Shown piece after piece: positions 32,290 through 41,154 of a stretch of DNA of 64,000 bases. A model generated the notes under the pieces. The model saw nothing but the letters and a program-made list of their open reading frames with translations. It made no database searches and was not told the origin of the DNA. Position 1 is the stretch's first letter; the number at the start of each line of letters is the position of its first letter. The translations under genes and the position numbers were made by a program. Origin of the DNA: Streptomyces sp. Sge12 (GTDB lineage Bacteria > Actinomycetota > Actinomycetes > Streptomycetales > Streptomycetaceae); contig NZ_CP020555.1 in NCBI RefSeq assembly GCF_002080455.1, positions 6,934,501-6,998,500 on the forward strand. The letters run 5' to 3'.

Positions 32290-32335
32290 CCGTTGCACCC
32301 GTCCTGCCCGCTTGTGTCCTGTCCTGCTCATCCTG

Positions 32336-32815
32336 TCAGGTTTTGCCGGCGCTTCTGCCCACGGATTCGACCAGCGGCAGCAGCCGGTGCGCCACCCGCT
32401 CGCGCAGGGCCACCTCCGTCCGGGTGCGGACCACGCCCGGCAGCTGGATCAGCCGCTGGATCACATCCTCCAGATGTCCGTTGTCCCGGGCCGCCACACG
32501 GGTCAGCAGGTCCCCGCCGCCGGTGATCGAGAAGGCCTCGATGATCTCCGGTACGGCGGCCAGCGCGTCACCCACGTCGTCCAGATGGCCCTGGGTGACC
32601 TCGATGTGCACGAACGCCAGCACCGGGTGGCCCAGCGCGGCGGGGGAGAGCACCGGTCCGGTCCCGGTGATCACGCCGGTGCGCTCCAGCCGGTCCAGCC
32701 GTGCCTGCAGGGTGCCGCGCGCGACGCCGAGGATGCGGGCGTACTCGCGGACGCTGGTGCGCGGCTGCTCGATCAGCAGGCGCAGGATTCTGGTGTCGAG
32801 CTCGTCCACCGCCAC
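32336..32815 (-). CDS. Lrp/AsnC family transcriptional regulator
   Basis: A 159-residue Lrp/AsnC regulator: LDTRILRLLIEQPRTSVREYARILGVARGTLQARLDRLERTGVI is the N-terminal helix-turn-helix, and the RAM ligand-binding domain follows (VLAFVHIEVTQG; EAFSITGGGDLLTRVAARD; LPGVVRTRTEVALRE). It probably responds to an amino acid. GTG start. It may regulate the YoaK or HAD genes beside it. Confidence 0.9.
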   Translation of the reverse strand: MAVDELDTRILRLLIEQPRTSVREYARILGVARGTLQARLDRLERTGVITGTGPVLSPAALGHPVLAFVHIEVTQGHLDDVGDALAAVPEIIEAFSITGGGDLLTRVAARDNGHLEDVIQRLIQLPGVVRTRTEVALRERVAHRLLPLVESVGRSAGKT

Positions 32816-32840
32816 GCCTCGACTGTACCAATGGCCCCGT

Positions 32841-33602
32841 TCACCCCGGCCGTTCCCGGCCAGGCGCCTGGTCGGTGTGCAGCCCGGGCTGGCTCCGGTA
32901 GAGCAGGCCCACGACCAGCACCGTCGCGGCGGCCGGCAGCAGCAGCCAGCCGACCGTGCAGCCGGCCCGCAGCATCAGCGCACCGAGGAACCCGCCGGCG
33001 AACATGGCCAGGATGGACAGGCCGCGCAGCTTCCAGCCCGCCGTCCCGAATCCGTACGTGTTCTCCCGCCCCATGGCCGAAGCGCCGATGAAGGCGGTCA
33101 TGGACCGGGTGACCAGCGTCGTCGGTACGCCCGGCACGTTCGCCCGCATGATCGTGGTGTTGCGCAGCCCCATCGCCAGGGCCAGCACCGCCGTGGCCAC
33201 CAGATGCCGCGGGGCGGGGGATCCGTACTGCGGGGCCAGCCCCCAGCCGATGCCCGCGGCGATCAGGATCAGCCCCGCCTCGGCGAGGAGGCCGATGACG
33301 AACCAGCGCCTCCCGCGGATCTCGCTCACGGACTCCAGGTGCGACCCGGCGACCACCCCGACGGCGAACGCGGCCAGCGAGACCCCAGGAGCGAGCGTCT
33401 CCAGCTTCCCCGCCCCGGCCGCGCCGAAGGCCAGGAACAGCACGTTGCCCGTCTGCATCGCCGTGAAGGCCGGCCCGAGCGCCAGCAGGCTCGCCGCCTC
33501 CACCATTCCCGTCACCCCGGTCAGTACGACCATCAGCGCGGGCATGTGCGGGGGGAGCAGCGGCGGACCGGCCGTTCGCCCGGCCTCCCGGTTCTCGTCC
33601 AT
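32841..33602 (-). CDS. YoaK family (DUF1275) membrane protein
   Basis: A 253-residue DUF1275 protein with six hydrophobic helices. Typical segments are LTGVTGMVEAASLLALGPAFTAMQTGNVLFLAFG, AMGLRNTTIMRANVPGVPTTLVTRSMTAF and the C-terminal helix pair. Function unknown for the family, possibly transport. It is divergent from the histidine phosphatase gene. Confidence 0.85.
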   Translation of the reverse strand: MDENREAGRTAGPPLLPPHMPALMVVLTGVTGMVEAASLLALGPAFTAMQTGNVLFLAFGAAGAGKLETLAPGVSLAAFAVGVVAGSHLESVSEIRGRRWFVIGLLAEAGLILIAAGIGWGLAPQYGSPAPRHLVATAVLALAMGLRNTTIMRANVPGVPTTLVTRSMTAFIGASAMGRENTYGFGTAGWKLRGLSILAMFAGGFLGALMLRAGCTVGWLLLPAAATVLVVGLLYRSQPGLHTDQAPGRERPG

Positions 33603-33672
33603 GACGCCCGACAGTGACACGCCCGCCCGGGTCCCCCCGCGCCGACATGCCGGAAGGCATAGGGTCCGAAGG

Positions 33673-34266
33673 ATGAGTGACCTGTTGCTGGTGAGGCACG
33701 GCGAGACCGCTTGGAGCGCGAACGGGCGGCACACGGGACGCACCGACATCCCGCTGACCGCGCGCGGGGTCGAGGAGGCCATCTCGCTGGCCCCCTTCTT
33801 CCGGGGCCACAGCCCCGCCCTGGTACTGACCAGCCCGCTGCGCCGGGCCGTCGCCACCGCACAGCTCGCGGGGCTCACCGGCGGCGAGCCCGACCCCGAC
33901 CTGTACGAGTGGGACTACGGCGGCTACGAGGGGATCACCACCGCCGAGATCCGGCGGACGACTCCGGACTGGTCCCTGTGGACCCACGGCGTCCCGCCCG
34001 GCGACGCCGAGCACCCCGGTGAGAGCGCCGCCCAGGTCGGGGCCCGGGCCGACCACGTCCTGGCCCGGGTCGCCCCCGTGCTCCGCGCGGACGACGGCGA
34101 CGTGGTGCTGGTCGCCCACGGCCACTTCCTGCGCGTCCTCACCGCCCGATACCTGCACCTGGAGCCCGAGCACGGCCGGCTCTTCCTGCTGCGCACCGGA
34201 ACCGTCAGCATGCTCTCCACCGAGCACGCCCTCCCCGTGATCGCGGGCTGGAACACCCGCCCCTGA
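33673..34266 (+). CDS. Histidine phosphatase family protein
   Basis: A 197-residue phosphoglycerate-mutase-like phosphatase. The catalytic RHG motif is at LLLVRHGETAWS (residues 4-15), followed by GRTDIPLTARGVEEA, TSPLRRAVATAQLAG, ...LYEWDYGGYEG and the second histidine in VLVAHGHFLRVL. Small-molecule phosphatase of unknown substrate. Confidence 0.9.
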   Translation: MSDLLLVRHGETAWSANGRHTGRTDIPLTARGVEEAISLAPFFRGHSPALVLTSPLRRAVATAQLAGLTGGEPDPDLYEWDYGGYEGITTAEIRRTTPDWSLWTHGVPPGDAEHPGESAAQVGARADHVLARVAPVLRADDGDVVLVAHGHFLRVLTARYLHLEPEHGRLFLLRTGTVSMLSTEHALPVIAGWNTRP

Positions 34267-34317
34267 CCTCGGAGTCCTCGCCTCGCGCGGTGGTGCCGTC
34301 TGCGTGACCATTCGTAC

Positions 34318-35859
34318 ATGGGTGACGACGGGTACACGGACCGGGGCGGTGCGGGCGGCGGACCGCGGCCGGCGGACGAGCAGGACGAGGGGCTCAAGGC
34401 CAATGCGATCGGCTTCCTCGACGCGCTCGTCATCGGCCTGAACTCCACCTCGCCCGCGTACTCCCTGGCCGCCGTCCTCGGGCCCATCGTGGCGCTGGTC
34501 GGGATCTACGCACCGGGCGTGATGCTGGCCTCCTTCGTCCCGATGCTGCTCATCGCCGCCGCCTTCTACTACCTCAACAAGGTCGACCAGGACTGCGGGA
34601 CGACCTTCTCGTGGGTCACCCGGGCCATGGGCCCCTGGGCGGGCTGGCTCGGCGGCTGGGCCATCGCCATGACCGGCGTCCTGGTCATCGGCTCGCTCGC
34701 GGACGTCGCCGTGCACTTCGGCCTGCTCGCCGTCGGACTCGACAGCTGGGCCGCCAACGCCTGGATCCGGCAGATCCTCACCGTCCTCGTGATCCTGGTC
34801 ATGACCGCGATCTGCGTCATCGGCACCGAACTCTCGGCCCACCTCCAGGACATCCTCATCCTCGCCCAGGTCTTCTTCCTGCTGGCCTTCGCCGTGGTCG
34901 CCATCTACCGCGTCTACGCCGGCACCAGCACCCTGGACGAGATCGAGCCCTCACTCTCCTGGCTCAACCCCTTCGGCGCCGGCGGCGCCGCCCTCACCGG
35001 AGGGCTGCTGCTCGGCGTGTTCATCTACTGGGGCTGGGAGTCCGCGGTCAACCTCACCGAGGAGGTCGAGAACTCCGCCACCGCGCCCGGCAAGGCGGGC
35101 ATCTGGTCGACGGTCATCCTCCTGGTCACCTACCTGTCCGTGGGCTTCGCGGTCGTCGCCTACTCCGGTACCGCCTACCTCGCCGAGAACGCGGGCGAGG
35201 AGGAGGCCATCTTCGCGGTGCTCGCCCACGAGGTCATGGGCGGCTGGGACTGGGTGGTGCTCCTCGCCGTCTCCACCTCCGCGCTCGCCTCCACCCAGAC
35301 CACGATCATCCCCGCCTCCCGCACCGCCCTGTCCATGGCCCGCCGGCACGCGCTGCCGCACGGACTGGCGCACATCCACCCGCGGTTCCGGACCCCGGAC
35401 GTGAGCACCTGGTGGGTGGCCGGCATCGCCATCGGCTGGTACCTGGTCGTCAACCAGATCAGCGAGAACGCGCTCCTGGACTCGCTCACCGCGCTGTCCC
35501 TGCTCATCGCCTTCTACTACGCGCTCACCGGCCTGGCCTGCGCCATCTACTACCGCCGCCACCTGCTGGAGAACCTGCACAACTTCCTGCTGATCGGACT
35601 CGGCCCGGTCCTCGGCGCCGGCCTGCTGGCCTGGCTGCTGGTGGAGTCGATCGGCGACATGTCCAACCCGGAGAACTCGGCCAGCGGCGTGTCCTGGTTC
35701 GGGCTCGGCCCGCCCCTGGTCATCGGCATCGCGATCGCCCTCGTGGGCGTGGCCGTCATGTGCTTCTGGCGGGTACGGGACGGCAGGTTCTGGCAGGAGC
35801 GGCGCACGGTCGCCGACCCGGCCCTGGTCCACGCCGGCAAGCACCAGGGGGTGTCCTGA
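34318..35859 (+). CDS. APC family amino acid permease
   Basis: A 513-residue transporter with about twelve helices: LNSTSPAYSLAAVLGPIV early, the DCGTTFSWVTRAMGPWAGWLGGW segment of APC permeases, and WWVAGIAIGWYLVVNQIS. It imports amino acids or related compounds with a proton. The stop shares a base with the start of the universal stress protein gene, so the pair forms an operon, as often seen. Confidence 0.88.
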   Translation: MGDDGYTDRGGAGGGPRPADEQDEGLKANAIGFLDALVIGLNSTSPAYSLAAVLGPIVALVGIYAPGVMLASFVPMLLIAAAFYYLNKVDQDCGTTFSWVTRAMGPWAGWLGGWAIAMTGVLVIGSLADVAVHFGLLAVGLDSWAANAWIRQILTVLVILVMTAICVIGTELSAHLQDILILAQVFFLLAFAVVAIYRVYAGTSTLDEIEPSLSWLNPFGAGGAALTGGLLLGVFIYWGWESAVNLTEEVENSATAPGKAGIWSTVILLVTYLSVGFAVVAYSGTAYLAENAGEEEAIFAVLAHEVMGGWDWVVLLAVSTSALASTQTTIIPASRTALSMARRHALPHGLAHIHPRFRTPDVSTWWVAGIAIGWYLVVNQISENALLDSLTALSLLIAFYYALTGLACAIYYRRHLLENLHNFLLIGLGPVLGAGLLAWLLVESIGDMSNPENSASGVSWFGLGPPLVIGIAIALVGVAVMCFWRVRDGRFWQERRTVADPALVHAGKHQGVS

Positions 35860-36284
35860 TGTCCGTGGTCCTCGGGTACGACGAGTCACCGGGCGCGGAA
35901 CGGGCCCTGCACGTGGCACTGGAGGTGGCCACCGCCTTCGGCGAACCCCTCGTCCTCGTCTACGGCGCGGCCGCCCCCGGCCCCACGGGCGAGGAGTACC
36001 GCGCCCACCACGAGGCCGTACGCCAGGCCGGCCGCAGCGCCCTGGCGCACGCGGTCGAGGAGGCCGACGCGGCCGGCGTGCCGACGGCGGTCGAAGTGGC
36101 GGACGAAAAGCCCGCCCAGGCCCTGCTGGACGCCGCCGAGCGGCACCACGCCAGGGTCATCATCGTCGGCAGCTGGGGCGACAGCCCGATGCGCGGAGCC
36201 CTGCTCGGCTCCACCCCGCACAAGCTCCTGCACCTGTCGCCGATCCCGGTGCTGTGCGTACCGACCGGGCCGGAGGACGCCTGA
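35859..36284 (+). CDS. Universal stress protein (UspA family)
   Basis: A 141-residue UspA domain: SVVLGYDESPGAERALHVALEVA, VEVADEKPAQALLDAAERHHARVIIVGSWGDSPMRGALLGSTPHKLLHLSPIPVL. The GSxxH/R loop for ATP binding is altered to GSWGDSPMRG...GSTPHK. It likely has a regulatory role for the permease encoded just upstream. It ends at a hairpin. Confidence 0.9.
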   Translation: MSVVLGYDESPGAERALHVALEVATAFGEPLVLVYGAAAPGPTGEEYRAHHEAVRQAGRSALAHAVEEADAAGVPTAVEVADEKPAQALLDAAERHHARVIIVGSWGDSPMRGALLGSTPHKLLHLSPIPVLCVPTGPEDA

Positions 36285-36290
36285 ACGTCC

Positions 36291-36313
36291 CGGCAGCCGC
36301 GGCGCGGCTGCCG
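36291..36313. terminator. Hairpin terminator between usp and the antiporter gene
   Basis: A 10-bp stem (36291-36300 with 36304-36313, core GGCAGCCGC/GCGGCTGCC) with a 3-base loop lies between the convergent stress protein and antiporter genes. It forms a natural left boundary for the halogenase operon. Confidence 0.75.
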
Positions 36314-36354
36314 CGGACGGATCCCCCGGCCCGGTGCCGGTCGCCGGCCGGCCG

Positions 36355-37635
36355 TCAGGGACCGGAGAGGGCGTTCTCGGGCTCGGCCTTCACCGGGGCC
36401 CGGCGCTCCACCTCCTTCCCCGCGCGCAGCCGGGTCAGGGCCGGGCTGGTGATCGCCGTCGTCACCAGGGCCATCAGCACCAGCATGGTGAACAGCTGCG
36501 GTCCGATGACACCGAGTTCCAGCCCGACGTTGAGCACCACCAGTTCGGTCAGGCCCCGGCAGTTCATGAGGGCGCCGATCGACAGGGCCTCCCGCCACGG
36601 TCTTCCACAGGCGCGCGCCGCACCCGTCGCGCCGCCCCATTTGCCGAGGAAGGCGACGAGGAGGATGGCGGCCGTCCACAGCCACAGCTCCGGCGAGGCC
36701 GTCAGGCCCCCGATGTCCGTACGCAGCCCCGTGTGCACGAAGAACAGGGGCAGCAGCACGGGCACCGTGAACGCGCGCAGCCGGGCCGCCGAGGCCTCGA
36801 TGCGCTGCCCGGTGCGCGGGGTGATCACCCCGAACAGGAACGCCCCGAACAGCGCGTGCACGCCGATCAGGTCGGTGGCCAGCGCGGAAAGGCTCAGCCC
36901 GCTGAAGATCGCCACGAGGACCACCGCGTCCCCGGCCCGGTCGGCGCGGGCCGCCCAGCGGGCCAGGAGCGGCCGCACCAGATACAGCATCACCAGGGTG
37001 AAGGCCACGGCGAGCCCGGCCGTGGTGGCCGCCTCCATCGGGGACCCGGCCGTGGACAGGGCCACCACCAGGGCCAGCAGGCACCATGCGACGACGTCGT
37101 CCACGGCCGCGCAGGCCATGGCGAGCGCGCCGAGCGGGGTCCCGTACAGGCCGCGGTCGATGAGGATCCGGGCCAGGACCGGGAACGCGGTGATGGCCAT
37201 CGCCACGGCCATGAACAGGGTGAACGGCATCCGGCCCACCCCCTCGGGAGCGAACCCGCCGTACATCGCGACCGCCAGGAGCGCGCCCAGGGCCAGCGGG
37301 AGCAGCATGCCCGCCTGACTGACCGCCACCGCGACCCGGGTGTGGCCCCGCAGGCTCTTCAGGTCCAGTTCCAGCCCGACCAGGAACATGAAGGCGAGCA
37401 GCCCGAGCTGCCCGAGCACCGAGGTGTACGGCAGGACGGACGGCGGGAAGAGCGCGTGCTGGGCCTGCGGCCAGAGCCAGCCCAGCAGCGAGGGCCCCAG
37501 CAGGATGCCGGTCGCGATCTCGCCCACCACCGGGGGCTGGCCGAACCTGCGGCAGACGGCGGCGCCCACCTGGCTGGCCAGGATCACCACCGGAACGGCG
37601 ATCAGCAGGGCGGGCAGCGGGTCAACGGACGACAC
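36355..37635 (-). CDS. CPA2-type monovalent cation/proton antiporter
   Basis: A 426-residue Na+/H+ exchanger-like protein with about twelve helices: VVGEIATGILLGPSLLGWL, FMFLVGLELDLKSLRG, ITAFPVLARILIDRGLYGTPLGALAMACAAVDDVVAWCLLAL (with the paired Asp of the ion site) and MNCRGLTELVVLNVGLELGVI. There is no C-terminal RCK domain. GTG start has a perfect aaggaggt four bases upstream and lies inside the end of the flavin reductase gene (14-base overlap). That coupling ties it to the halogenase operon, which is unexpected for an ion antiporter. Confidence 0.88.
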   Translation of the reverse strand: MSSVDPLPALLIAVPVVILASQVGAAVCRRFGQPPVVGEIATGILLGPSLLGWLWPQAQHALFPPSVLPYTSVLGQLGLLAFMFLVGLELDLKSLRGHTRVAVAVSQAGMLLPLALGALLAVAMYGGFAPEGVGRMPFTLFMAVAMAITAFPVLARILIDRGLYGTPLGALAMACAAVDDVVAWCLLALVVALSTAGSPMEAATTAGLAVAFTLVMLYLVRPLLARWAARADRAGDAVVLVAIFSGLSLSALATDLIGVHALFGAFLFGVITPRTGQRIEASAARLRAFTVPVLLPLFFVHTGLRTDIGGLTASPELWLWTAAILLVAFLGKWGGATGAARACGRPWREALSIGALMNCRGLTELVVLNVGLELGVIGPQLFTMLVLMALVTTAITSPALTRLRAGKEVERRAPVKAEPENALSGP

Positions 37636-38242
37636 GGGTACCTCCTTCGGTCGTGGCGGGTCTCAGGGCGGCGGGCACGGCTGCGCGCGCCGCCGGCTGG
37701 GGGGCCGCGGCCGCCGCGGACCAGGGGGCGTAGCGGCGCAGCCCGTAGAGCAGCGGCTGCCGGTCGTCCCGTACGGTCACGCGGCGGACCTCGGCGAAGA
37801 CGGCCGTGTGGTCCCCGAAGCCGACGGTTCTGACGACGGCGCAGTCCGCGACCGCGTGGGCGTCCGCCGTCAGGTGCGGTCCGCCCGCCCCGAGCGGCAG
37901 CCGCCACTCGACGCGGTCGAAGCGGTCGGGTGCCCCGGAGGCGAACAGGTCCGAGGTGCCGCGGGCCCGCTCGTGCAGCAGGTTGAGCGCGAGGTGCCCC
38001 TCGGCGAGCAGCACCGCGAGGGTCGGGCTCGCGGCCCGTATGCACACCACGAGCGTCGCCGGTTCGAGGGCGACGCTCGCGAGGGAGGTGCAGGTCAGGC
38101 CGTGCGGTACGGAATCCGAATCCAGCGTGGTGACGACGGACACCCCGGTCGGGAAGGCGGCCATGAAGGGGCGGAGGTCCGCCGGCCGGCCCCCGGCCGA
38201 CTCGTCCGGTGCGGCGGGATGAGGCACGGAGCGATGGGGCAT
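37622..38242 (-). CDS. Flavin reductase, probable partner of the halogenase
   Basis: A 206-residue flavin reductase-like split barrel: FMAAFPTGVSVVTTLDSDSVPHGLTCTSLASVALEPATLVVCI is the standard start, and GHLALNLLHERARGTSDLFAS and GDHTAVFAEVRRV follow. Proteins like this reduce FAD with NAD(P)H and feed FADH2 to two-component halogenases. It is 84 bases downstream of the halogenase on the same strand. agga(g)t precedes the ATG. Ala-rich C terminus. Confidence 0.88.
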   Translation of the reverse strand: MPHRSVPHPAAPDESAGGRPADLRPFMAAFPTGVSVVTTLDSDSVPHGLTCTSLASVALEPATLVVCIRAASPTLAVLLAEGHLALNLLHERARGTSDLFASGAPDRFDRVEWRLPLGAGGPHLTADAHAVADCAVVRTVGFGDHTAVFAEVRRVTVRDDRQPLLYGLRRYAPWSAAAAAPQPAARAAVPAALRPATTEGGTRVVR

Positions 38243-38271
38243 GTCTGACTCCTGAGGTGGCTGAAGCTACT

Positions 38272-38312
38272 GCGGCCCGGCAGCCGGCGGGAGGGCCGTG
38301 CTGCCGGGCCGC
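38272..38312 (-). terminator. Hairpin between halogenase and flavin reductase genes
   Basis: A 12-bp perfect stem (GCGGCCCGGCAG 38272-38283, CTGCCGGGCCGC 38301-38312) with a 17-base loop follows the halogenase stop codon. It may partly terminate transcription and lower reductase and antiporter expression relative to the halogenase, or protect the halogenase mRNA. Confidence 0.6.
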
Positions 38313-38326
38313 CCGAGCGGCGGGCC

Positions 38327-39928
38327 TTACGCGCCGTGCAGCTGGCGCAGGTAGTCGTAGGCACTGGGCAGGGTCTCCAGCAGGTTCTGCTGCTGGCGCT
38401 TGACCGCGTCGAAGAGGGGCTCGGCACTGGCCACCGAGTCCGGCCGGTGCGCGAGGGAGGGCAGCGGGGCGTCCGGCTCCAGGCCGAGGCCCGCGAAGAT
38501 GCAGTAGTAGCTGCCGTTGGTCCAGAAGTTGCGGAACTCGGCCTCGAAGTTGCCGTAGTACGTCGACTCGTCGGTGATCGGCGAGTTGATGGGCAGGCCG
38601 GCCTTGTAGGCGGAGATCTTCTGCTGGATGTTCTCCGGGAGGACCAGCTTCTTGTTGGCCTGCCAGAACGGCGTGTCATTGCGCGGCGCGTAGAAGAAGT
38701 GCGCCTGGATGAAGTCGCGGGTGTCGTCGAACATCACCTCGATCTCGTGGTTGAAGCTGTTGACCAGGCCCTCGTTGAAGGTCTTGTCCGGGAAGTGCTT
38801 GGCCAGCTGGTAGATGGCGGCGGTGATGAAGTAGATGCCCGTCGACTCCAGCGGCTCCAGGAAGCAGGAGGACAGGCCGATGCTGACGACGTTCTTCACC
38901 CACGCGCGGCGGTTGCGGCCGACGCGGAAGCGGATGTGGTTGAACTTCGTCTCCTCCACGTCCAGGCCCCACATGTCCGCGAACTCGCGGGTGGCGGTGT
39001 CCTGGTCGGCGAACTTGCTGGAGTACACGTAGCCGGTGCCGAAGCGTCCCAGCATGGGGATCTTCCACGCCCAGCCGGACGACATGGCGATCGCCGAGGT
39101 GTACGGCTCCACCCCGTTCGCCTCGTCGTCGTGCGGCACCGCCGTCGCCACCGCGCTGTCGCACAGCAGGTGGTCGCTCATGTCGATGAAGGGCTCCGCC
39201 ATCGCCTGGTTGATCAGCAGGCCGCGGAAGCCCGAGCAGTCCACGAACAGGTCGGCGTCCAGCGCCAGTCCGCCCTTGGTGTGCAGCGTCGTCACGTAGC
39301 CGCGGCCGTCCTGCTCGACGCGCACCATCTCGTCCTGGACGTGGTTCACACCCTGCTTCTCGGTGCTGAACCGGCGCAGGAAGTCGGCGACCAGCTGGGC
39401 GTCGAAGTGCCAGGCGTAGCGGGTCGCCGGACGGCCGTCGAGCCAGCGCGGGGCCTTCATGGCGTCCATCACCGGGGGCTCGCGGAAGCAGGCGTAGTCG
39501 AACGGCTCGGTGGTGCGGCCCTCGTACTTGCGCTTGAACCAGTAGTGCGACAGCGGGGTCTGGTCGTAGTCGGGCAGCAGCCCGAACGGGTGGTAGAAGT
39601 GGTCGGGACCGCCGCCCGGCAGCTCGCGCGCCGTCGACTCGCCCTGACCGTCGGTCCTCCAGTTGACGAAGCGCACGGCCATCTTGAAGCTCGCGTTGCA
39701 CTCCCGCATCCACTCGTCCTCGGCGATGCCCAGGTAGTCGAAGAAGGAACGCTGCAGGTTGGGCACGGTGGCCTCGCCGACACCGATGCGCGGGATCGAC
39801 GGCGCTTCGAGCACGGTGATGTCGACCGTTCCCTGCAGCGCCTTTCCGAGGTATGCGGCCGTCATCCAGCCGGCCGTGCCGCCGCCCAGGATGACGACCT
39901 TCTGAAGCCGGGTGTCGCTGCTGGTCAT
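38327..39928 (-). CDS. FADH2-dependent tryptophan halogenase (PrnA/RebH type)
   Basis: A 533-residue flavin-dependent halogenase. The FAD motif GGGTAGW is at residues 15-21 and the halogenase signature SGWAWKIP at 284-291 (W286, W288). The catalytic lysine of the family is K82 (NASFKMAVRFVNW) and the conserved glutamate E361 is in FLEPLESTG. Long stretches (AWHFDAQLVADFLRR, FIDMSDHLLCDSAVA, GLSSCFLEPLESTGIYF, STYYGNFEAEFRNFW) follow PrnA and RebH closely, as recalled by eye, and less so PyrH, which suggests 7- or 6-chlorination of free tryptophan. That regiochemistry is an inference. It heads a minus-strand operon with the flavin reductase and antiporter. Confidence 0.93.
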   Translation of the reverse strand: MTSSDTRLQKVVILGGGTAGWMTAAYLGKALQGTVDITVLEAPSIPRIGVGEATVPNLQRSFFDYLGIAEDEWMRECNASFKMAVRFVNWRTDGQGESTARELPGGGPDHFYHPFGLLPDYDQTPLSHYWFKRKYEGRTTEPFDYACFREPPVMDAMKAPRWLDGRPATRYAWHFDAQLVADFLRRFSTEKQGVNHVQDEMVRVEQDGRGYVTTLHTKGGLALDADLFVDCSGFRGLLINQAMAEPFIDMSDHLLCDSAVATAVPHDDEANGVEPYTSAIAMSSGWAWKIPMLGRFGTGYVYSSKFADQDTATREFADMWGLDVEETKFNHIRFRVGRNRRAWVKNVVSIGLSSCFLEPLESTGIYFITAAIYQLAKHFPDKTFNEGLVNSFNHEIEVMFDDTRDFIQAHFFYAPRNDTPFWQANKKLVLPENIQQKISAYKAGLPINSPITDESTYYGNFEAEFRNFWTNGSYYCIFAGLGLEPDAPLPSLAHRPDSVASAEPLFDAVKRQQQNLLETLPSAYDYLRQLHGA

Positions 39929-40021
39929 GAAACAGCCCTCATTTCGGATTCGGCGGTTCGGGTGGTCGTGCTCATCAGTGTCGAAAGCCGCCCTATCACC
40001 GCTCTACACCGATGCGATCCG

Positions 40022-40042
40022 GCCGTTGTAGGGCCGTCGTAG
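40022..40042. promoter_or_regulatory. 11-bp-spaced direct repeat, candidate SARP box
   Basis: GCCGTTGTAG (40022-40031) and GCCGTCGTAG (40033-40042) are direct repeats with an 11-base period in the 174-base divergent region between the halogenase and SARP genes. SARP regulators bind heptamer direct repeats with one-turn spacing near -35 positions. Which of the two promoters it serves is not clear; I do not see a convincing -10 at the ideal distance on either strand. Confidence 0.45.
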
Positions 40043-40102
40043 ACCCCCCGGACACACTCCTCGCAGGCAGAGCGGCAGGCTGAAAACCACCGGGAGGACG
40101 CG

Positions 40103-41098
40103 ATGACCACCGCAGCGAACGGGACAGCGGGGCCGGCGGTACGAGTCCGCTTCCTGGGCGACTTCGAGCTGACCGTCAACGGCACCCCCGTCGAACGCTG
40201 GCGAGCTGGCAAGGCCCGTGGCCTGTTCCAGTACCTCGTGGTCCACCGCGGCCAGATGCTCACCCGCGACCGGCTCTACGCCTCCCTGTGGCCCGGCGCC
40301 GACGCCGCCGCGGGCAGCTCCCTCAAGGTCGCCGCCCACGCACTGCGCCGGGTGCTCGACGCCCACCCCGACCGCCCCGGCGACTCCGGGATCCGGCTGG
40401 TCTACCGCGACTTCGGCTACGTCCTGCACATCACCGGGCTCTGGTCCGACCTCGACCGGTTCCAGGAACTGGTGCACACCGGGCTGCGGGCCTCCGCGGC
40501 CGGCGACGCCCCGCTCGCCCGCACCCGGCTGCGGGCGGCGCTCGCCCTCTACGGCGGCGAGTTCCTGCGCGGCGAGAGCGCCGACTGGGTCGTCGAACAG
40601 CGCGAATACCTCAGGGCGCTCGCCCTGCGCGCCCTCGGCGTGCTGCGCGCCGACGCCGAGGCCCGCGAGGACTTCGTCGAGCTCATCGAGGTCTGCAGGC
40701 GCACGCTGGAGATCGACCGCCACCACGAGGAGACCTACCGCGCGCTGATGGCCGCACACGGCCGACGCGGTGAACTCGCCTGCGTCCGCCGCTGGTACGA
40801 GCTGTGCGCCCGCCGGATGCGCGACGAGCTGGCCGTGGCGCCCGAACCGGAGACCCGGCGGCTGCTGGCCACCCTGGTCCCGGCCGCCGCACGCGCCGCC
40901 GCCCCGAACGCCCCTACCGCGTCCGGCGCCCCGCCCGCCGTCGTCCGGGCCCTGCGGCCCCCGGCCCGCCGGGCCGGGACCCCCGCCTGGAGCCCGGAAG
41001 CCCGTACGACCGTCCTGGCCCGCCCCGTACGGCGGGCCAGGCCCGACAACCGGGCCGGGGCCTCCCTGGCCCGCGCGGCCGACCAGGCGACCGCGTGA
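40103..41098 (+). CDS. SARP (AfsR/DnrI-type) pathway-specific activator
   Basis: A 331-residue small SARP. Residues 12-100 are an OmpR-like winged helix (VRFLGDFELTVNGTPVERWRAGKARGLFQYLVVHRGQMLTRDRLYASLWPGA) and 105-255 the bacterial transcriptional activation domain (LDRFQELVHTGLRASAAGD; ALYGGEFLRGESADWVVEQREYLRALALRALGVL; RTLEIDRHHEETYRALMAAHGRRGE; LCARRMRDELAVAPEPETRRLLA). The C terminus is Ala/Pro-rich with no ATPase domain. gggagg precedes the ATG. It should activate the cluster's biosynthetic operons. Confidence 0.92.
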   Translation: MTTAANGTAGPAVRVRFLGDFELTVNGTPVERWRAGKARGLFQYLVVHRGQMLTRDRLYASLWPGADAAAGSSLKVAAHALRRVLDAHPDRPGDSGIRLVYRDFGYVLHITGLWSDLDRFQELVHTGLRASAAGDAPLARTRLRAALALYGGEFLRGESADWVVEQREYLRALALRALGVLRADAEAREDFVELIEVCRRTLEIDRHHEETYRALMAAHGRRGELACVRRWYELCARRMRDELAVAPEPETRRLLATLVPAAARAAAPNAPTASGAPPAVVRALRPPARRAGTPAWSPEARTTVLARPVRRARPDNRAGASLARAADQATA

Positions 41099-41154
41099 CA
41101 CCGACCCAGTTGTTCAGCGAGCCCGTGATCCCGTGACCGAGTGAGGACCCCACC

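Noticed and set aside
40022..40042. Assigning the 11-bp repeats to one specific promoter
   Set aside because: Neither strand shows a good -10 box eight bases beyond the repeat, so direction was left open.
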